A DNA stretch of 64,000 bases. Source: Nemopilema nomurai. Lineage: Eukaryota; Cnidaria; Scyphozoa; Rhizostomeae; Rhizostomatidae. The DNA is taken from positions 62,001 through 126,000 of the forward strand of contig PEDN01001362.1 in NCBI GenBank assembly GCA_003864495.1. Direction: 5' to 3'. The translations under genes and the position numbers were made by a program. The notes below the pieces were generated by a model. That model saw only the letters and a list, made by a program, of their open reading frames with translations. It ran no database searches and was not told the origin of the DNA. The first letter of the stretch is position 1, and each line of letters starts with the position of its first letter. Positions 1 to 14,900 of the stretch are shown piece by piece.

Positions 1-2922
1 TTTGTACCTAACTGCTATGTTTTTTTGACGTGGACCAGTGTTCATTTTTTTATGAAAAGAGACAATGACTTTGTTCAATTTGTTGATGCTTGTTCCATTT
101 TTATGAAAATTACCCATGTCTTTTGCTTTTCCAATAATGTGATACTTTTCCCTGCATCTCTTCCTACTTGCTCTTTTACATTAATGACTTGACTTCCGCA
201 TACGAAAACCTTCACAATTTGTTGGCCAGTAACCAGAAAAGTATTGGCCATTAGACTGCGATTATACTGTATTGTATGCTAGCATTTAGCAGTCTTTCCG
301 AAGAGTTTAGAATTTCTCTGTATAATGACTTTTAAGGCCACGGGGATCAGTAAAGTCTTTCAATTAAGCAGAAAGTAGTTATTTTCAAGGCACCTCAAGC
401 CAGATAGGATTCTTTTACAAGGCTTGAACTCTTGGAGATTAGCTCCAAATTACTGTTCCAAGGTACTTCTAATTGGCTTTAGCCGTGGCAAGGAACGAAG
501 AGGTGGTAAATTGAAACATAACTAGTAAGGGTCAATTCGAAATGACAAGTGAAGTCACCAATGAGTCACCAATAAAAAAAATGTTATCGACAAACAGCCA
601 TTGTAAAAATTCGGCGTTCAGAAGATAATGATTTATTCTTCGATTATTTGTCTTTTAAAGAAGAAGGGTGTTTTGAGAACATTTTGGAAGCACAGTGAAA
701 AACTGTGATCTAGGCGTCTAAGCGGCATCCCCTTGCTCCCCCAAGAGTTTCGAAAGCAATGATGTAGTGTTTGCAATTTATAGTAGCTTTTTATGGATTA
801 AAGTTTGAACTTCCGTGTAAAATCTTTGTGAACTATTGCTAACAGTGTCTCATCCCTGAGGACAATGCGCTTGGAATGAGTTTGTCGGAGGCTGCGGAGG
901 CCAAATCGGCCCAGTCTTTATCGGACTGTTAACAATGTACACTTGTTTTTTGTGAATGAAAGAGACTTGTTTGGAATGAACTTGTTTCAGGGCTTGTGAA
1001 GACTCCGATGGCTGGTTAGCTGCTCAGGGATAGTGGATTGTAATCAAGAAAGCATGGCGTCCAAAGTCATCCATTTCATAGTTGGCGATCAACACGAATG
1101 TGCAGAGTTTAGAAGCGATACCCCAGTATGCGATGTTAAAGGTCAGTGTGGTTTGGTTTGTTCCTGATAGCCTAATTCCAAACAGATCCAATTTTTTCTT
1201 CTGATCACGAACAAAATTATCGGTTCGCTTCGTCACGTTTTTTGGTTTAGTTCTTCTTCGGAACTTCCTGGTGTCCTATTTTATCGAACTAATTTATGAA
1301 CTGGTTATCAATTTTCTTCATGATGCCCGCAAATTTATGCTTGACTTTGTTTTGATTTGATTACATCCTGCAACGCTCGCTAGCCGTGCCAGTTTATGCC
1401 AGTAACCTGCTGGGTCCATTTATTTACAACGTTGATTTTATAAGTTTTGGCACGATCAAGCAGTAATATCGTGGTATTTTACCGAGGGCGTATTTGTTTT
1501 CTGTGGTTATAATGAAAGCTTAGAAGCCCAGAATCTTCAAAAGAGTTTAACACAAGTCAAAATAGGCGCTAAAGCTGTTTATTTTCAATATTTAATTTAA
1601 ATCTGTAACCGCCTTGCAGCCGTTCCAGCACAACATCTGCCTTTCACAACAATGCTCAATTACCCACCTTTGCAAGCAGACTTCACACTCCTTTTCCATA
1701 AAAATACTGCGAGTTTCCCTAAAGATTGGAAGGCGGTTTCTTCGCTCAAGTAGAACGATTTTGTATAAGAATAGAAACTGTAGGGTTCCATTATTCCCAT
1801 GATTATCCAGTAATAATGATGATGATGGTTTACAACAGCCTTTCTAGTTGCTACCGAAAGAGTGAGAAATGCAAAAACTCAGCTGGCAATACCGGTTATA
1901 ATATCACTTTAAACTTGACCATCTTCTCTTGATTTATAAAGCCAAAAGTCAAGATATTTATGCATGAAGAACTTTCATAGTTACAAGGGATTTTCCAGAG
2001 TAACTTCTTATAAGTGCACTAGATAATTTTTACGTGAAATGAAAACACCTCTCTTCTGAAGCGAAAACTGAGATCAGAATCCACCCACTTTCTCTATAAC
2101 TTGCTTCTTTTTATGTTTGACCGATAATTTCTTTTTGTAAATGATAGGGTTTACAAATTTAAGGGAATTTGAGAGTAATGAAATGCGATCTCCCTCTTAT
2201 GATTACTTTTGAAATGTTGCCAGACACTGGGTAGAAGAATGTTTAGTGCTTCAAACGACAGGACTCGCCAAATTTTATGTGTCTAATCAATCACAGAAAT
2301 CCTTTATGAGCTATTTTATACTTCATTATTAATTTCATATTTTTTCTAGTTTCTGATCAGTTTTGAGGTTGTAATCTTTGTAAATTGTCTTTTAAATTGT
2401 CACAAATGCAAATACAGGGCTAATGTAGGAAGCTTTTTATACAATATTGTAGCAGCAACCTTGTATAAATGTGAAGAAATCTTGCAATGACAGGCTTTGT
2501 TTATATGTATGAGGTACTATAGTTAAACCTACTTTGATATAAAGAAAGAGGCTTTTTTGTGGATTAATTCCCTTTTCATTATCATTTTATTTTATTTTCC
2601 AGAGTAAAAATAGTCTGCACTTTTTTACTCAAAATAATTTGACAAATCTGTTTGACTCTTTTGCACTAACCCAGTTTATTTTCTACTGTTTTGTGAGTAA
2701 GAAGTCAGAGTCATGATGAAAGAAAATTTTCAGTTTCTATTCCAAATAGTCTTTGCAACATGCTGTTCTGGTTGATTCATCAGGCAACTTTCAAACCTCC
2801 AGAAATTAATTTGATTTACTATTGCATGTAACTCTCTGAAAAAATCCATAAATCTTTAATTAATTGGTTTCAGCTTTTCAAATAGTCAGAGGAATGTTAT
2901 TGCTCTTTTCATTGGTTTTTAG
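1..2922. other. non-coding stretch 5' of first visible PDE9A exon
   Basis: I see no convincing coding exon here on either strand. Because the exon starting at 2923 begins inside a codon and its protein corresponds to residues just after the start of PDE9A, this stretch is probably PDE9A intron 1, with exon 1 before the window. I looked for a first exon encoding the expected strand motif (Ile-Tyr-Leu-x-x-Asp-Gly) that ends with one spare base before a GT donor, and did not find one. No clear mobile element was recognised. Confidence 0.5.
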
Positions 2923-5900
2923 AATGTTTTCGAAGTGCAGCAGAGGCAGGTCCTTATGATATTTTGAAACTCTACAACCATAAAGGAAATCTTGTAAATA
3001 TATCTACAAACTTAGAGGCTAATTCCCCAGAGACAGAGTACAAGTTGGAAGTTGTTGCTGCACATTGCGGTCATTGTGGTAAGTCTGAGGATGTTCATTG
3101 TTAAGAATTGGGAGAGCAAGCACAATAGCACATTATGCAGTTTTGAAACAATTCACAAGCTTTGTGTAAAACCCTACCCCTAAATTTGCTTGTTTACCAG
3201 TTTGAAAAGAAAATATGTTCAGAAGAGAAAATAAAGTTTGGATAACCATAGGATGTTATTTGGCCGTATGTTTTCCAACCTCCCATTCAGAGTGTATGTT
3301 TGCCCATAATTGTCTTCGTTTTCCTGCCTCTTCTCCTGTGTATACATTTTTTCATTTTGAAGTTATCACCTGTAAACACTCCATTTAAATTTGTTGGCTT
3401 TCTCACTTTTCATTCTTCTTCTGCCTTTTTGAACATGGCTTTGCACTAAAATGTTTGCCATTTATCACCATCTAAGAATCAAATTTCATGAGGACTTTCA
3501 ACAACCTTTGTTTTTTAAGATCCGCCCTAACCTAAAAAATTATCCCTGGAATAACACCTAGGTGCTCGTTAAAGAAATTCTAGGTCAGGTTTGCCTAAAC
3601 TACCTGTTATCAGAATTGTAGAGCTAAGATTCACAGTGGATTAAAAGAATCTTTACATTTGGGAGAATCATAGATCTTAGAAATGAGATTCCTTACATTC
3701 ATCTACTAAGGTGAAAAAGCAAAATGAATTCTAGAGTTTAGAATGACTATCTGCTCAGTGCAATATAGCTATTTGCATCAATGCAGCACAGTTTTGTCTG
3801 TACATAATTTGAGGGTTCTTTGGTAAGCAGAAGGAAAGGGAGTAATGGGAAGAGTACTCATTGTTTCCCTGTGTCTTTTGAGGACTCTGGAGCAAAATGA
3901 TGAAGTTACATGTATTTAGTTAATCCAATATAAATGGTATCAGGTGGTTTTATAATATGAAACAAAACTGATACCATTACATATTTCTGTTTATTTGGTA
4001 GGGAAAGATCTTCATGGTGTTGATATTGAAGAAATTGAGAAAAGGTAAATTGATTTTGTTTCAATGACTTAGTCTAATGATATTGTGATAAGTCACACTT
4101 TCTTGTTATCTTTGTTTTTCCAGTAGTTTTATCACTTGCTTTTTGCAAGATCAGGTTGTTGCTTCAAAGATATTGCAAAATATCACCAATCAAGCCCATG
4201 GAAAAGTGTCTTGGGTCGAAGACCACCAGGTTTTTGGCTTTTGTACGAACAGTCTTTCAAGCAGCAGCAACAACAATTTTGCTGACGTCACCATTTCTGA
4301 AACTATTTTTTCAGATATCACTAGATTTCTGTGATTTCCTTCAGACTATCCTGCAGCAGCAGTGAAAAGATTCACCATTGGCTGTGTAAATTAAAAGAGC
4401 CGTGGCAATTATGCCGAAATTTATTCAGTTGTCGTTTGTTCTTTCCAGCCAAACCTTCTCTTGCCACTCTTTTCATCTTCTTGCATACTATCCTTATCAT
4501 TCTGCAAATCACACATGCAAATATTTGCTGCTCATTTTAAGCAAGCGTTCAGGGCCTGGCTAGAGTTCGTTTATCTAGGCACAAATTTTTATCAACGCTT
4601 CACCTGTATAAATCAAGAAGGATAAATCATTTATGTGCGCTTTGCTTTAAAATGCTTCTTGAATTAAGGCAAAGTTTATCCGCTAGTCAAAGAAAGGTGT
4701 TCTCTAGCAAGGAGGCGAACGCCTACCCACTATTACCAGGCCTTCCGTTGTCGTGTCCGGCTAGGCCCATTATTTCAGGATGCCCACGAAGAGCCTTTTT
4801 ATCCTTTTTGAGTCGCTCGGTTAGCAGCCAACTTATTGAGGACGAAAACAATTTCCGAACCGTTATCTTTATTAAATCAAAGACACCGCTAGCCAGCAGC
4901 GTCTGTACACTGTTGAAGGCATCATGTTTTGGTGTCGGCACAAAATGGCCTAAAGCACAAGGTAGCGAAGCTGTGGCGGCGTTTTGGACTTTGGGGCCCA
5001 AGGTGGTGCCTTGTTTTGTCCTGAATATGCCAATTGTATTTTTCAGGGTTTTTTGACAGATTTTTCGTTTGAAAATAATTCATTTTACATAGAGACTAGG
5101 TGATTTATTTTTAATTTTTGCTTAGGTCCGGGGCCCTTTATGAGTTACCAAAAGCGCATCGCCTGGGGCCATGGCTCCCCTAGACCCCCCTAAAACCGCC
5201 ACTGTAGCGAAGGCAACCAGCAGGGGGAAATCTACACGTTTAATTTAACAGGAAGGGAGCGCATCTAGCAAGAATTGTGTACCCTACCAATTTAGGTTTT
5301 CGTCTTGGGTTATTTCTCGTGGAAAGAATGGCATAACTGTGGATGACTGCGAGATGTGAATACTGAACTCGCAGACGGTCGGTAAATACTCCCTAGGTTT
5401 CAAAACTTTCTAAAATGCTCTTCAAGTCGTCAAACGACCTTTGCAATCGTATGTTTTGGTTCATACTTGAGCGACCTGTTTTTAAAGATCTGCATAATAC
5501 TTGAACTGCATAACATTTTCGATAATCTCCCTTCATTTATCCACTCAAAGGCGTGATGACGTGCGTAGCTACTAATTTTGAAACACGTTTGACGTCAAGG
5601 ATGCCCGAATGTGCTCATGGGGCCAGTCGACACGAGATACCTGGCTACTGAACCTTTGAGCAGCGTGCGTGCAACATTGAAATACAAGTGAAAGCACGTC
5701 GACTGAACTATTATGGAAACAAGTTCAAACTTGTACCTGCAATATTTGATACGCAGCCCTTCCAACCTCCTAGTCCCCATTCGCTTATTTCTCCCTGAAT
5801 TATCTTGTTCAATTATGAAATTTTTATAGATTATGGCAATCCACCTCAAAATTCTTTGTGCATTAGTGTAGTAAATGCTTGCCCTACAGCATCCACTCTT

Positions 5901-8900
5901 CCGGTGCTCTTTCAAGAAGTATTTGGTATTGAATCAATTTTGATGTGTGGATAGGACGTGTACGAACTTTTTTTTACCAACAGGCTGCAGCACCTTGAGA
6001 AGAACGTTTATGTCAACCATGGCGAGATGCCATCGGAATTCATACAGTTGAAAGAAAAAGTAACTGCATTCAAAGATAAACTAGAGGTAGGGCTAGATTA
6101 TTCCCAGCAAACTTGCTTGTGGTTAATTGCTTTTGTGCCAGGAATCACGCTTCCAGTTATCCGATATGATTAGCATTATTTTCTCATTTCAAATATCGTG
6201 CTCCTCGTTATAAGGTTTCTTGTCTGGCTTTGATATTACGAAATACCAATGCGCTGTGTTTCGACAGCTTTGCGGACGGATGCAGCACAGCTTCGTTTTG
6301 GTCACGTGGGTTATCGCGCTGACGTCAGAGCACGACCTTGCTGACGTTGTTCGTGGCTTCGACGGTCGATTGCTGCGTGCCATTCCCGCTAGATTCGGGC
6401 TTTGACCTGCAGCGAGTTTAGATCCCCAGATCCCCAGACACAAACATACGCACACACATACACACCTCGCAAGCTTATTATTTATTCCCATGTTTTGCAG
6501 CTCTCGCGAAACGATATTGAAAATTGAGTTAGGCTGGCCGGCCTAACACATCTTGCGCTATTTGTGTTAACGTTTACATAATTTTAAATACCTAATTTTC
6601 CCAGCTTCAATATTCTTAGAAATATCCTATTTTGAGCCTAAGATTATTCTTAAATCATTCTTGCCCAACGCAAGGTGTAAATTGGGATCATTCTTAAATT
6701 ATTCTCAAATTGCACTAATTTTAAGTCTCAATATTTTTATAGACATTATTCTTATAAAAAAGTGTGTAACCAGCTCTTGAACAGGCTTAAGTGCCAAATT
6801 TTAGCAATTTTCAAAACCACTTTTAAACATCTAGCTGAAGTTACTTTAGATTTCAATCAACTGTAATTTTATCACAGTAATTTTTATTAGTATTGGTGAC
6901 TTTTTACTAGTATGAACTATGTGGACTTCAGAAATATTTATAAATGCTTCCATTGCTATATGTACCTAGACTGATTTTTAGGGATGGGGTGTTCCGACTT
7001 GTCAACATTTGAAAATATATCTCGCATCGTGTTTGCAGTTCTTAGTTCGTTAAAACGTTACTTCTATGTTACTTCAAAGTTATCTCTTTTTGTCAAAAGT
7101 TTGTCTCTGTTTGTCCTCGTGCCCTTTTCTTCTTAATTTTGTCACTTAATAGCTTAAGTGCAACGAGGCTTCTGCGTATTCATCAGGAATTTTCAAACTT
7201 TTGAATAATCACTATATTGTAAAAAAAGTTTTGAAACAAATTCTCCTAATCTTAATAAACACTATATTGTACATATCTCTAGATATACAGATTTCAGTCA
7301 TTGTTTCTATATTTGTTTCTATATTTGTTTATGTAAAATACGTGAACACTCGCTTGACAATTGTCGATTTGTTTTTTGGATTTCAGAATTCATTGACCGA
7401 ATTTCTAAATCAATTTGTTGTCACTTCTGGCAACCTCTCTCGGGATGATTTATCGTTTTTGGAATAGACAGATTTAGCGTTTTTGTACTATGAACAATTG
7501 AATACTTTTAGTTCCACGGTCAGCATTTATGATCGGATTCAATTTCAGGGCGTTGAACATCTAAGCTGGCTTGGCCTTTTCAAAGAAATAACAAGGTGAG
7601 GTTGACAAGATAACACTAAATCACTTCATCCAAATTTTCACATTGATTGACGCACATGGCTTCTTCATACCCTGCAGTATGTTACGTAATTAGAATGGAA
7701 TTCAGTTAATTGAAAAGGAGTAATCAGACATAGATTGTCTTTTTATCAACATTTCGTCACCCAAGGCTATGACCAGGTGTAGGCTTGGTTTTATGCAAAG
7801 CTGTGGTAACCAAAACGTGGAAAGTAAAATCTTCTGAAAATAAGACCAAATACTCGATCACACTATGAATCCTATATTCTTGTGCGTAGACTAAATGTCT
7901 AATTTGAAATGCAAATCAAAGGACATTATTTTTTGCTGATAACTTGTGAAAAGTAACCACTCAAATTCGCCTTAAGGGCAATACCTCCCAGACTTCTTTG
8001 TGGCCACGGAAGGCTTAGCGAGAAGACAGCTGGAAGTTGCTCAAGGGGTTTTCTTTACCATATCCTGGGTCAGGACGGCATTCAATGGGCAACTTTGTAC
8101 CTTCACTTCGTTTTTCTGCCAATTGTGTACTTGCACTGAGATAGAGCTCGCCTTCAATGAGGTCATGACGACTTGCAAAGGTCAAAAGAAAGTCTTTGGA
8201 GTTAGTCCCAAACGCGTCTCGCTTCCAAGCTTCCTTTCCGGGTTGTTATTTTATTGGTTAAGCAGACGGAATGCTAGTCAAATTAAGAACAGTCAGACAT
8301 AGCTTCGGCTGTCGTTGTTAAACGTAATTCTATCGGTTGAATCCTGATTGGATCCTGATTTCCATAATTCTCCAACACCAATCGCTGCAGGACTTTTCTA
8401 CGTCAGTCGGCTGGAGCGAAATTGACCAGTACCATTCTAAATGAGAACGGCGGTCACGTACAAAGGCAAAGAATTTCCCTAAATCCTTTATTTGACCTCG
8501 ACGTGACGTCATACGCTGGAGAACATTGGTCGCAATTTCGCTGTTGACTTAGTCTGATCTATTTATGTGGTAAGGATTCGGGGCAGCCTTGGAGTAATAG
8601 ATTTAAAATAGACGTCTTGCGATTCAGTGCCATGCTGCAGTTAACAAATGACTTTTGACGTCACGCCGCCAAGTAGCTAGGCCAATTGGTGCACCATCCG
8701 TTAAAGTATTCTTCCTGACCGAACGCTGCACATTTTCTTTATTTGTTTAAGTCATCCTTACTTGGTAATTCAGGCCTGAATTAATTGCTTTTTCAAATGT
8801 CGTCCTTTGCTAATGAAGTTGCTATGAAAGAAACTGCCAGTTATATTTGATGATAGATTTCAAGCGAGAATCGCTGCAAAATGTGATCTTGAAGTTTGAA

Positions 8901-11900
8901 AAAAGTCGGGCGCAATGTTAGCAAATACTAAAGTTGACGAAATTAGAAGTTGGCCAAATGCATATTGTTCAAAGGCACCTTCCCTGCTTCTGCTTCAACA
9001 AGGTTTTCGTTTGACCCATTTGAAGAGAATACCCCATAAACATATGAAGAGTTCTCCTTTCTGATAAACTTTCCTTTGCTAAATTAATCCACGCTTATTT
9101 CTAATTGCCGTCTACTCTGTTGGCCTTTCCTCGCATTTTATATTGGAGTTCCCTCGTTTCCTTGTAATATAGGGGTGGGAAAAGGAAGGGTACGAAACTT
9201 TGCTGATTATAAATACTAATAACTTGGCTTCATTTTGCAGTGAATGGAAATCAACATGATATTAGGAAGTTTCATAACAGATTGCGATACAAATTAGTTT
9301 GTTAAAAGAGTGCAACACAATAACACAATTTATTTTCATATTTAGTTATTTATTTGAATTAGTTATTTTGCATTTAGTTTTTAGTTTAATTGGTTATCTT
9401 GTTATTTAGTTTTTTAGTTTAATTAGTTATTTTGTCCTTCAATTAAACAAGTTTCCTGTTATGCTTATTTTCGCGAATAACACGTTGATTTTCATCCTCT
9501 ACTATCATGAATTACTCGCCTATTGGTCTCTGAATGTATCCCATCAGACTTGTCTGTCACTTTGACGTGTATATTTTTTGATACTTTTTCACCCTAGTGG
9601 GACATCACCGATCCCTGTAGAAAAGAAGAGCCTTCGAAAATCGCGTGAACACTATACGGGGGTGTTAGAGAGATTCTTGCGAATGGGGTAAGTAAATACC
9701 ACTCAATCATTCAACTTCTGTTGAGTGTGTATTTGTTGGTATAGATGGGAAATTAGAGACTCGCGAGGTTTAAGTTTGGATACAGTCAAAGAGGGGAAAT
9801 ATATGACTGGAGAAAGAGAGGGGGTGAAAAAAAAATCGGGACTAAGCGGGAGAGATGTGACAAGAGAGAGTAATGATGGCTAAGAGGCGAGTGAACGGGT
9901 AAAAAGAGGTAGTTTAGAGTTACTTGAGAAGGGGGTGAGTCGACTAGAGAGAGATAAGGGTGAATGGGCAAGAGAAAGAGGCATCAAAAGAAAGATGCAG
10001 GATATTCAGGTGAAAGACTCAACTTATAGTAGAATATTTCTACACGTATGTAGTATATACTGACAATTACTATGGAGGTCAAGGCTTTCTGCATTTTGTG
10101 GGTACACTAAATCCTTCCTTTTGCTCCGTTTAATTCCTTATTAATTTCTGTTCCAGTTACGTAGAGCCGTCAACAGAGACGCTCAAGGAACTACGAGAGC
10201 CATCGTTCGACAACTGGCAATGGGAGGATGCCGAGATGTTGTTTTTATTGCAGCAGATGTACGTTGACTTGGGACTGATGCAAGCCTTTCACATCGACGT
10301 GAGTTCTTGTTTTGCTTGTCGAGCGTTGGTCCTATTTCAATGTGTATTCCTATCCTCACAACACCTGCATCTCTTACAAGGGGTACAGAGATCCAAAGAT
10401 TCCCATAGCTTGTATGTATACGTGGTGGGTGGAGATACCAATATGATCACCCACTCAAAGTAAGCACGTCTGTGTTAACTCCTCGTGTCTTTGTGAAAGC
10501 CTAATTAATGTTTGTCTTAAAGTTTCAGATTTCCTGGTAGATATTTTTAGCAGTATCTCGTTTTTTCATAATCATCTTAGCAAAGTGTTTCAAGCATTAT
10601 TATGCTCAGTGTTAGCAAACTCAAACATATTGTATTGTGTCATGTCCTGAATCGTTGCCTTGACCTCCTGTTAATTAAAACCGGTAAGTGTATTAAAGCC
10701 TTAAAGTTGATAAAGCCCGGGGGTTCCCTTGCCCGAGCAGTAATTGCCAATTACAGCACTCAGTCAAAGCCTGACCTTGAATTTCTGTTGGGCTAACCAT
10801 GTTATTTAATTTGCTTGGAAAGGTGCAATTGATTAATTACATTTAAAAGCTTTGTCGTCAGTAAGATTATCTTTTTAATTCCATCCTTTCCATTGCTTAA
10901 TCTTTTTTGCAGACAATATTAGCATTTGCTTGATCCTCCCGTGAACTGCTTTTCCAATATTATTGCAGGCTACCATTCTGCAGCACTTCTTGTTTGAAGT
11001 TTATCGTCATTACAATCAAATACCGTTCCACAATTTTCGTCACGGCTTTTGTGTGACGCAAATGGTAAGGATGGTTTGTCGTTGGCCTAATCGCATTACC
11101 AAAAGGACGACGAAAGTTGCTGTCTTTCTTGTTTTGTATGCTAAAGACAGAATTAAAAGTAGCTTGAATCAATGTTGTTTCCCGTTGACTGCCGAACCTG
11201 GGCTTATGTGGCATTATCTGGCATCGTGAAACCAATTGTTCTTACCAAAACAGTCTGTTTGTGCAAGGAATACAAGATTATACATGCAATTTTCTTAATA
11301 CATGCCTTTTGACATTTCATCGAAGAATTGCATATTGCCGTACCTTGGTTCTCGCATTAATCACATTTTCTGAAATTTAAAATGTTCTTTGTGAATTTTA
11401 AGTAGTTGTTTCTGTCAAACCCATTTCTAGAACATTTTCCTCAGATTGCCATCCGTTGTTCATCTTTATTATGATTTGATAAGCATTTTCCCTAAGAAAT
11501 AAAATTTGCTTTCCAAAATGGTGGTACAAAATGAAGTTGCCTAATAGTTGTTAGGATGCTTAACGCGATTGTCAAATCAAAACGTCCTGATAATGTTTGC
11601 ATGGTATTCTTCTCACCCGATCACTCAGCGTTCTATCACAAAATTAATCTAACTAGACTATTTCTCACTATTGTTGTGACTGCTGAATGCCAAAAAGCTA
11701 TTGTAAGAAAACATATATCTTTTTGGCAGACCTTAGACTTTTTTTAAGTCTTGACAGTAGCAAAACCAATGTAAGCTTCTCACTTCGTGTTTAACAAAAC
11801 CATGGCTAATGCGGACAGATAACAGACTCAGGGAAGGTTCCATAGTGATTAAGAATATGACACGCAGTTAAATGAATAAAACCGCAACATTTTAATGACA

Positions 11901-14900
11901 ATGTAGTATTCCTCATTTGGTATCTTGGCTTAGGAAAGGTCTTCTATCTTCTTAGTAAGTTTTAGTTTAGTTTCATTGGATTTATTCGAGGTCATGGCAA
12001 TTCAATTTCTTAGCGTAGGGAGTACACGCTTATCATACTTGTTGTGGTGAAAAGTAATGTCATCAAATTATTATTTTCACAATTGATTATAAATTCGCAT
12101 CAAATACTTTTCTCAAGATTGTCTATGCTTGTTCTACGTAGAATTGGTTTACATTCGATGGCATTAGTATAAGGAAACTCCATCAGTTCATTTGTATTGA
12201 GGTTGATCTATAGGATTTTCATAGAGTTCTAAAGTGATGACGTCACAAAAATCTATTTTAGGGATTTTTTAATTTGGATCCAATAGGCTGATAGAGCACC
12301 ATAAAATACCTGTAAATAGGCACAATTGGTCGATTGTGGCAGAGATACAGCCACATGTATATTGGCTCTTCCTTCATCAAACCACATTATTTTGGTCTCT
12401 ATTCATAACTTTACGAACATTGCCAAAATAAAAGTTATTTGTTAGCGAACTTTAAATCTTTCATTGGCCATATCTCCACCGGCCAATTTCGAGTTTTTGG
12501 AAGTATTTCATGTTGATCTTTTATGTTATGTGGTAAAAATTCAAAAATTCTAAAAATGGTTTTTTGGTGACGTAACACTTCAGATCTATTGTGACTGATC
12601 TTGAGCTTTCTACTGCAATATCCACGAGTCGCTTGTAGGTGTGACGTAGTTCGCTACCAGTCCTCATTAATAGGTCTTGCGGACAATTGGCTTTAAAAAA
12701 CAATTGCAATATGCCAATTTTCGCATAAGATCGTGTCCACAGTGGGGTGTTGTTATTAACGACATTTCGTGATTTTGCCGCCAATTTGCCAGTGCCTTTG
12801 ACAGTCGAACACCTAAGCTTTGTCAGATAGTCACATGTCGAACCACAGTCTATGTCTGCAAGCGATTAACAGCCACCAGTTAAAAGGAATCTCGTTTTCT
12901 TAATACAAATTTAGACCTTGATGCCAATCAGTTATGATTTCAACAGGCTTTAACACGACCTTGATTTTGATTGCCTCTGTCTCACTTCAGATGTACGGAA
13001 TGATCTGCCAAAGCGAGGTTCACAAAGTGATGGAGAAGCACGAGATACTAACAATGATAACAGCGGCACTTTGCCATGACCTCGACCATCCAGGGTACAA
13101 CAACAACTACCAGGTCTGTACATGCAGCTGTATACGATTTCCAAAGTACCCTAGCTGAAGTAGTCTGCGTGCAGACTCTACAGTCCTACGCCACAGTCAT
13201 ACAGTGTGGAGGAGGGAAAAGGAGAAGGAAGCTCTCTGTTGAAGCTACGTCACACAAGCCTTTTCCATCCTCCGCACTAACACACTCTAGCAAAGGACTG
13301 TAGAGTCTGCCCACAGGCGAACCTTAAGCCTTATAATTTTTACGAAAGAGTTAATTAGTTCGGGCTTTAGTTGTAATGTAGGAGGTACGTTTTGTGCTGG
13401 CTATGGGGCAAGATTGGTTAACCCAAGCTTCCTACTAAACTCAGTTTTCAATTTTTTAATGGTAAATTATTCCTGGAAATCTGCGAATATTTTGGCCTCC
13501 TGGCACATCCGGGAATTGGAACAGAATGCCTTTTACAAGCTTATTCACTCAAGGCTATGAATCTGCATAAAATTGAGTTCCTTTTGATGTTTCGTTTTTG
13601 ATTGCTTTGTAGCGTAAGGTATTGCAATTCTGAATTCCTTTTGGAAGTGACGTAACTTGACCAGAAATGGCCATGAAACGTATAGGGCTACTTCTGAAAA
13701 CGATCAACTAAAGAAGTATCCGATCATAGTATGTGCTTTGTTTAAGTACGCAGATCCATTCAATATCTGTTTTCGTATTGAGTGAAAAATCGGGTACAAA
13801 TAGTGCATAGGAGTGAAGCATGGATGAGTTGGTCAAACGCCATATTCTCCGATCAGCAATCCAGCAATAAGGTCTCTCTTGCACATATCTAGAGTCTCTC
13901 AAAGTCCTTTACAAACGTCCACCTTTCCAATGCCGCTATCTTATCATTTTTTTGGGGGGAGGGGGTGCATCCGGGTGCCCAAGAACAAGCCCCCCCTTTC
14001 TGTTAGGCATTTATTACCACGAACTAATTTCCTTTTTTGTTCGTAGATAAACGCAAAGACGGAACTGGCTATACGATACAACGACATATCGCCCCTGGAA
14101 AACCATCATGCTTCTGTCGCCTTTGATATTCTAAACCGGGTACGTCGCATTGCAGTCATTTCATCCTTGTACTACTTCGCACGTTTTGAGAACACGAGGA
14201 TATTTTCACATGCCTGTTATATTATCTCAAATTACCAAGCTTCTCTTCTAATTATTATTTCACTTACATAGGGCAGCAGCGAATTTTGGATATTACTCCA
14301 TTGAAATGGTCTTGTCTGTTGCGTAATTATCTGTATTTTCGGCTGCTTTTCAAATATTTACAATTTCCGCTGCCTTTTTCGAATCATTAAAAAACTACAC
14401 GCCTCTGAAGACTTGATGAATCTTATGAGCCATGATTTATTTTCACCTATTCTTTTTCTTTCTTCTCCTACCCCCTTTTTCTTGACATTTTCTCGACTAG
14501 ACTACAAGACATGTGGGTCACCAGCGATTTCGTTTTAGTGTACCACGAAGCATTCCCAATCACGTTTTCAACTTATTTTGCGAAATTTTCCTTATGCTTT
14601 GCTAAATGACTCCAGGCCTTATCGACATTTATAACATAGTCATATCGAAGGACTCTTTCTCTTCTTCGCGTGCTTAGGACTAAGCCACTCTGTCATTGCT
14701 ATCAGCAAAAAAGCCAGTAGGCCCAAGATTGCAGTCGTTTCATTATTTATGCATACATCTGCATCAGACTCTCGAATCTGTCACCATGGAAACAGCACAA
14801 ACATCGGATATTTTGTCAAAGGGAATACATCGAGATTTTCTGCAAACTACGCTCGCTTTTCTTTTGCCTTATCAACTTTGCGTTCGAAGAAGATTTGGTC

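Noticed and set aside
4652..5056. 134-codon plus-strand open frame
   Set aside because: It runs into the hAT-like MITE and has no family motif; the minus-strand frame here is equally arbitrary.
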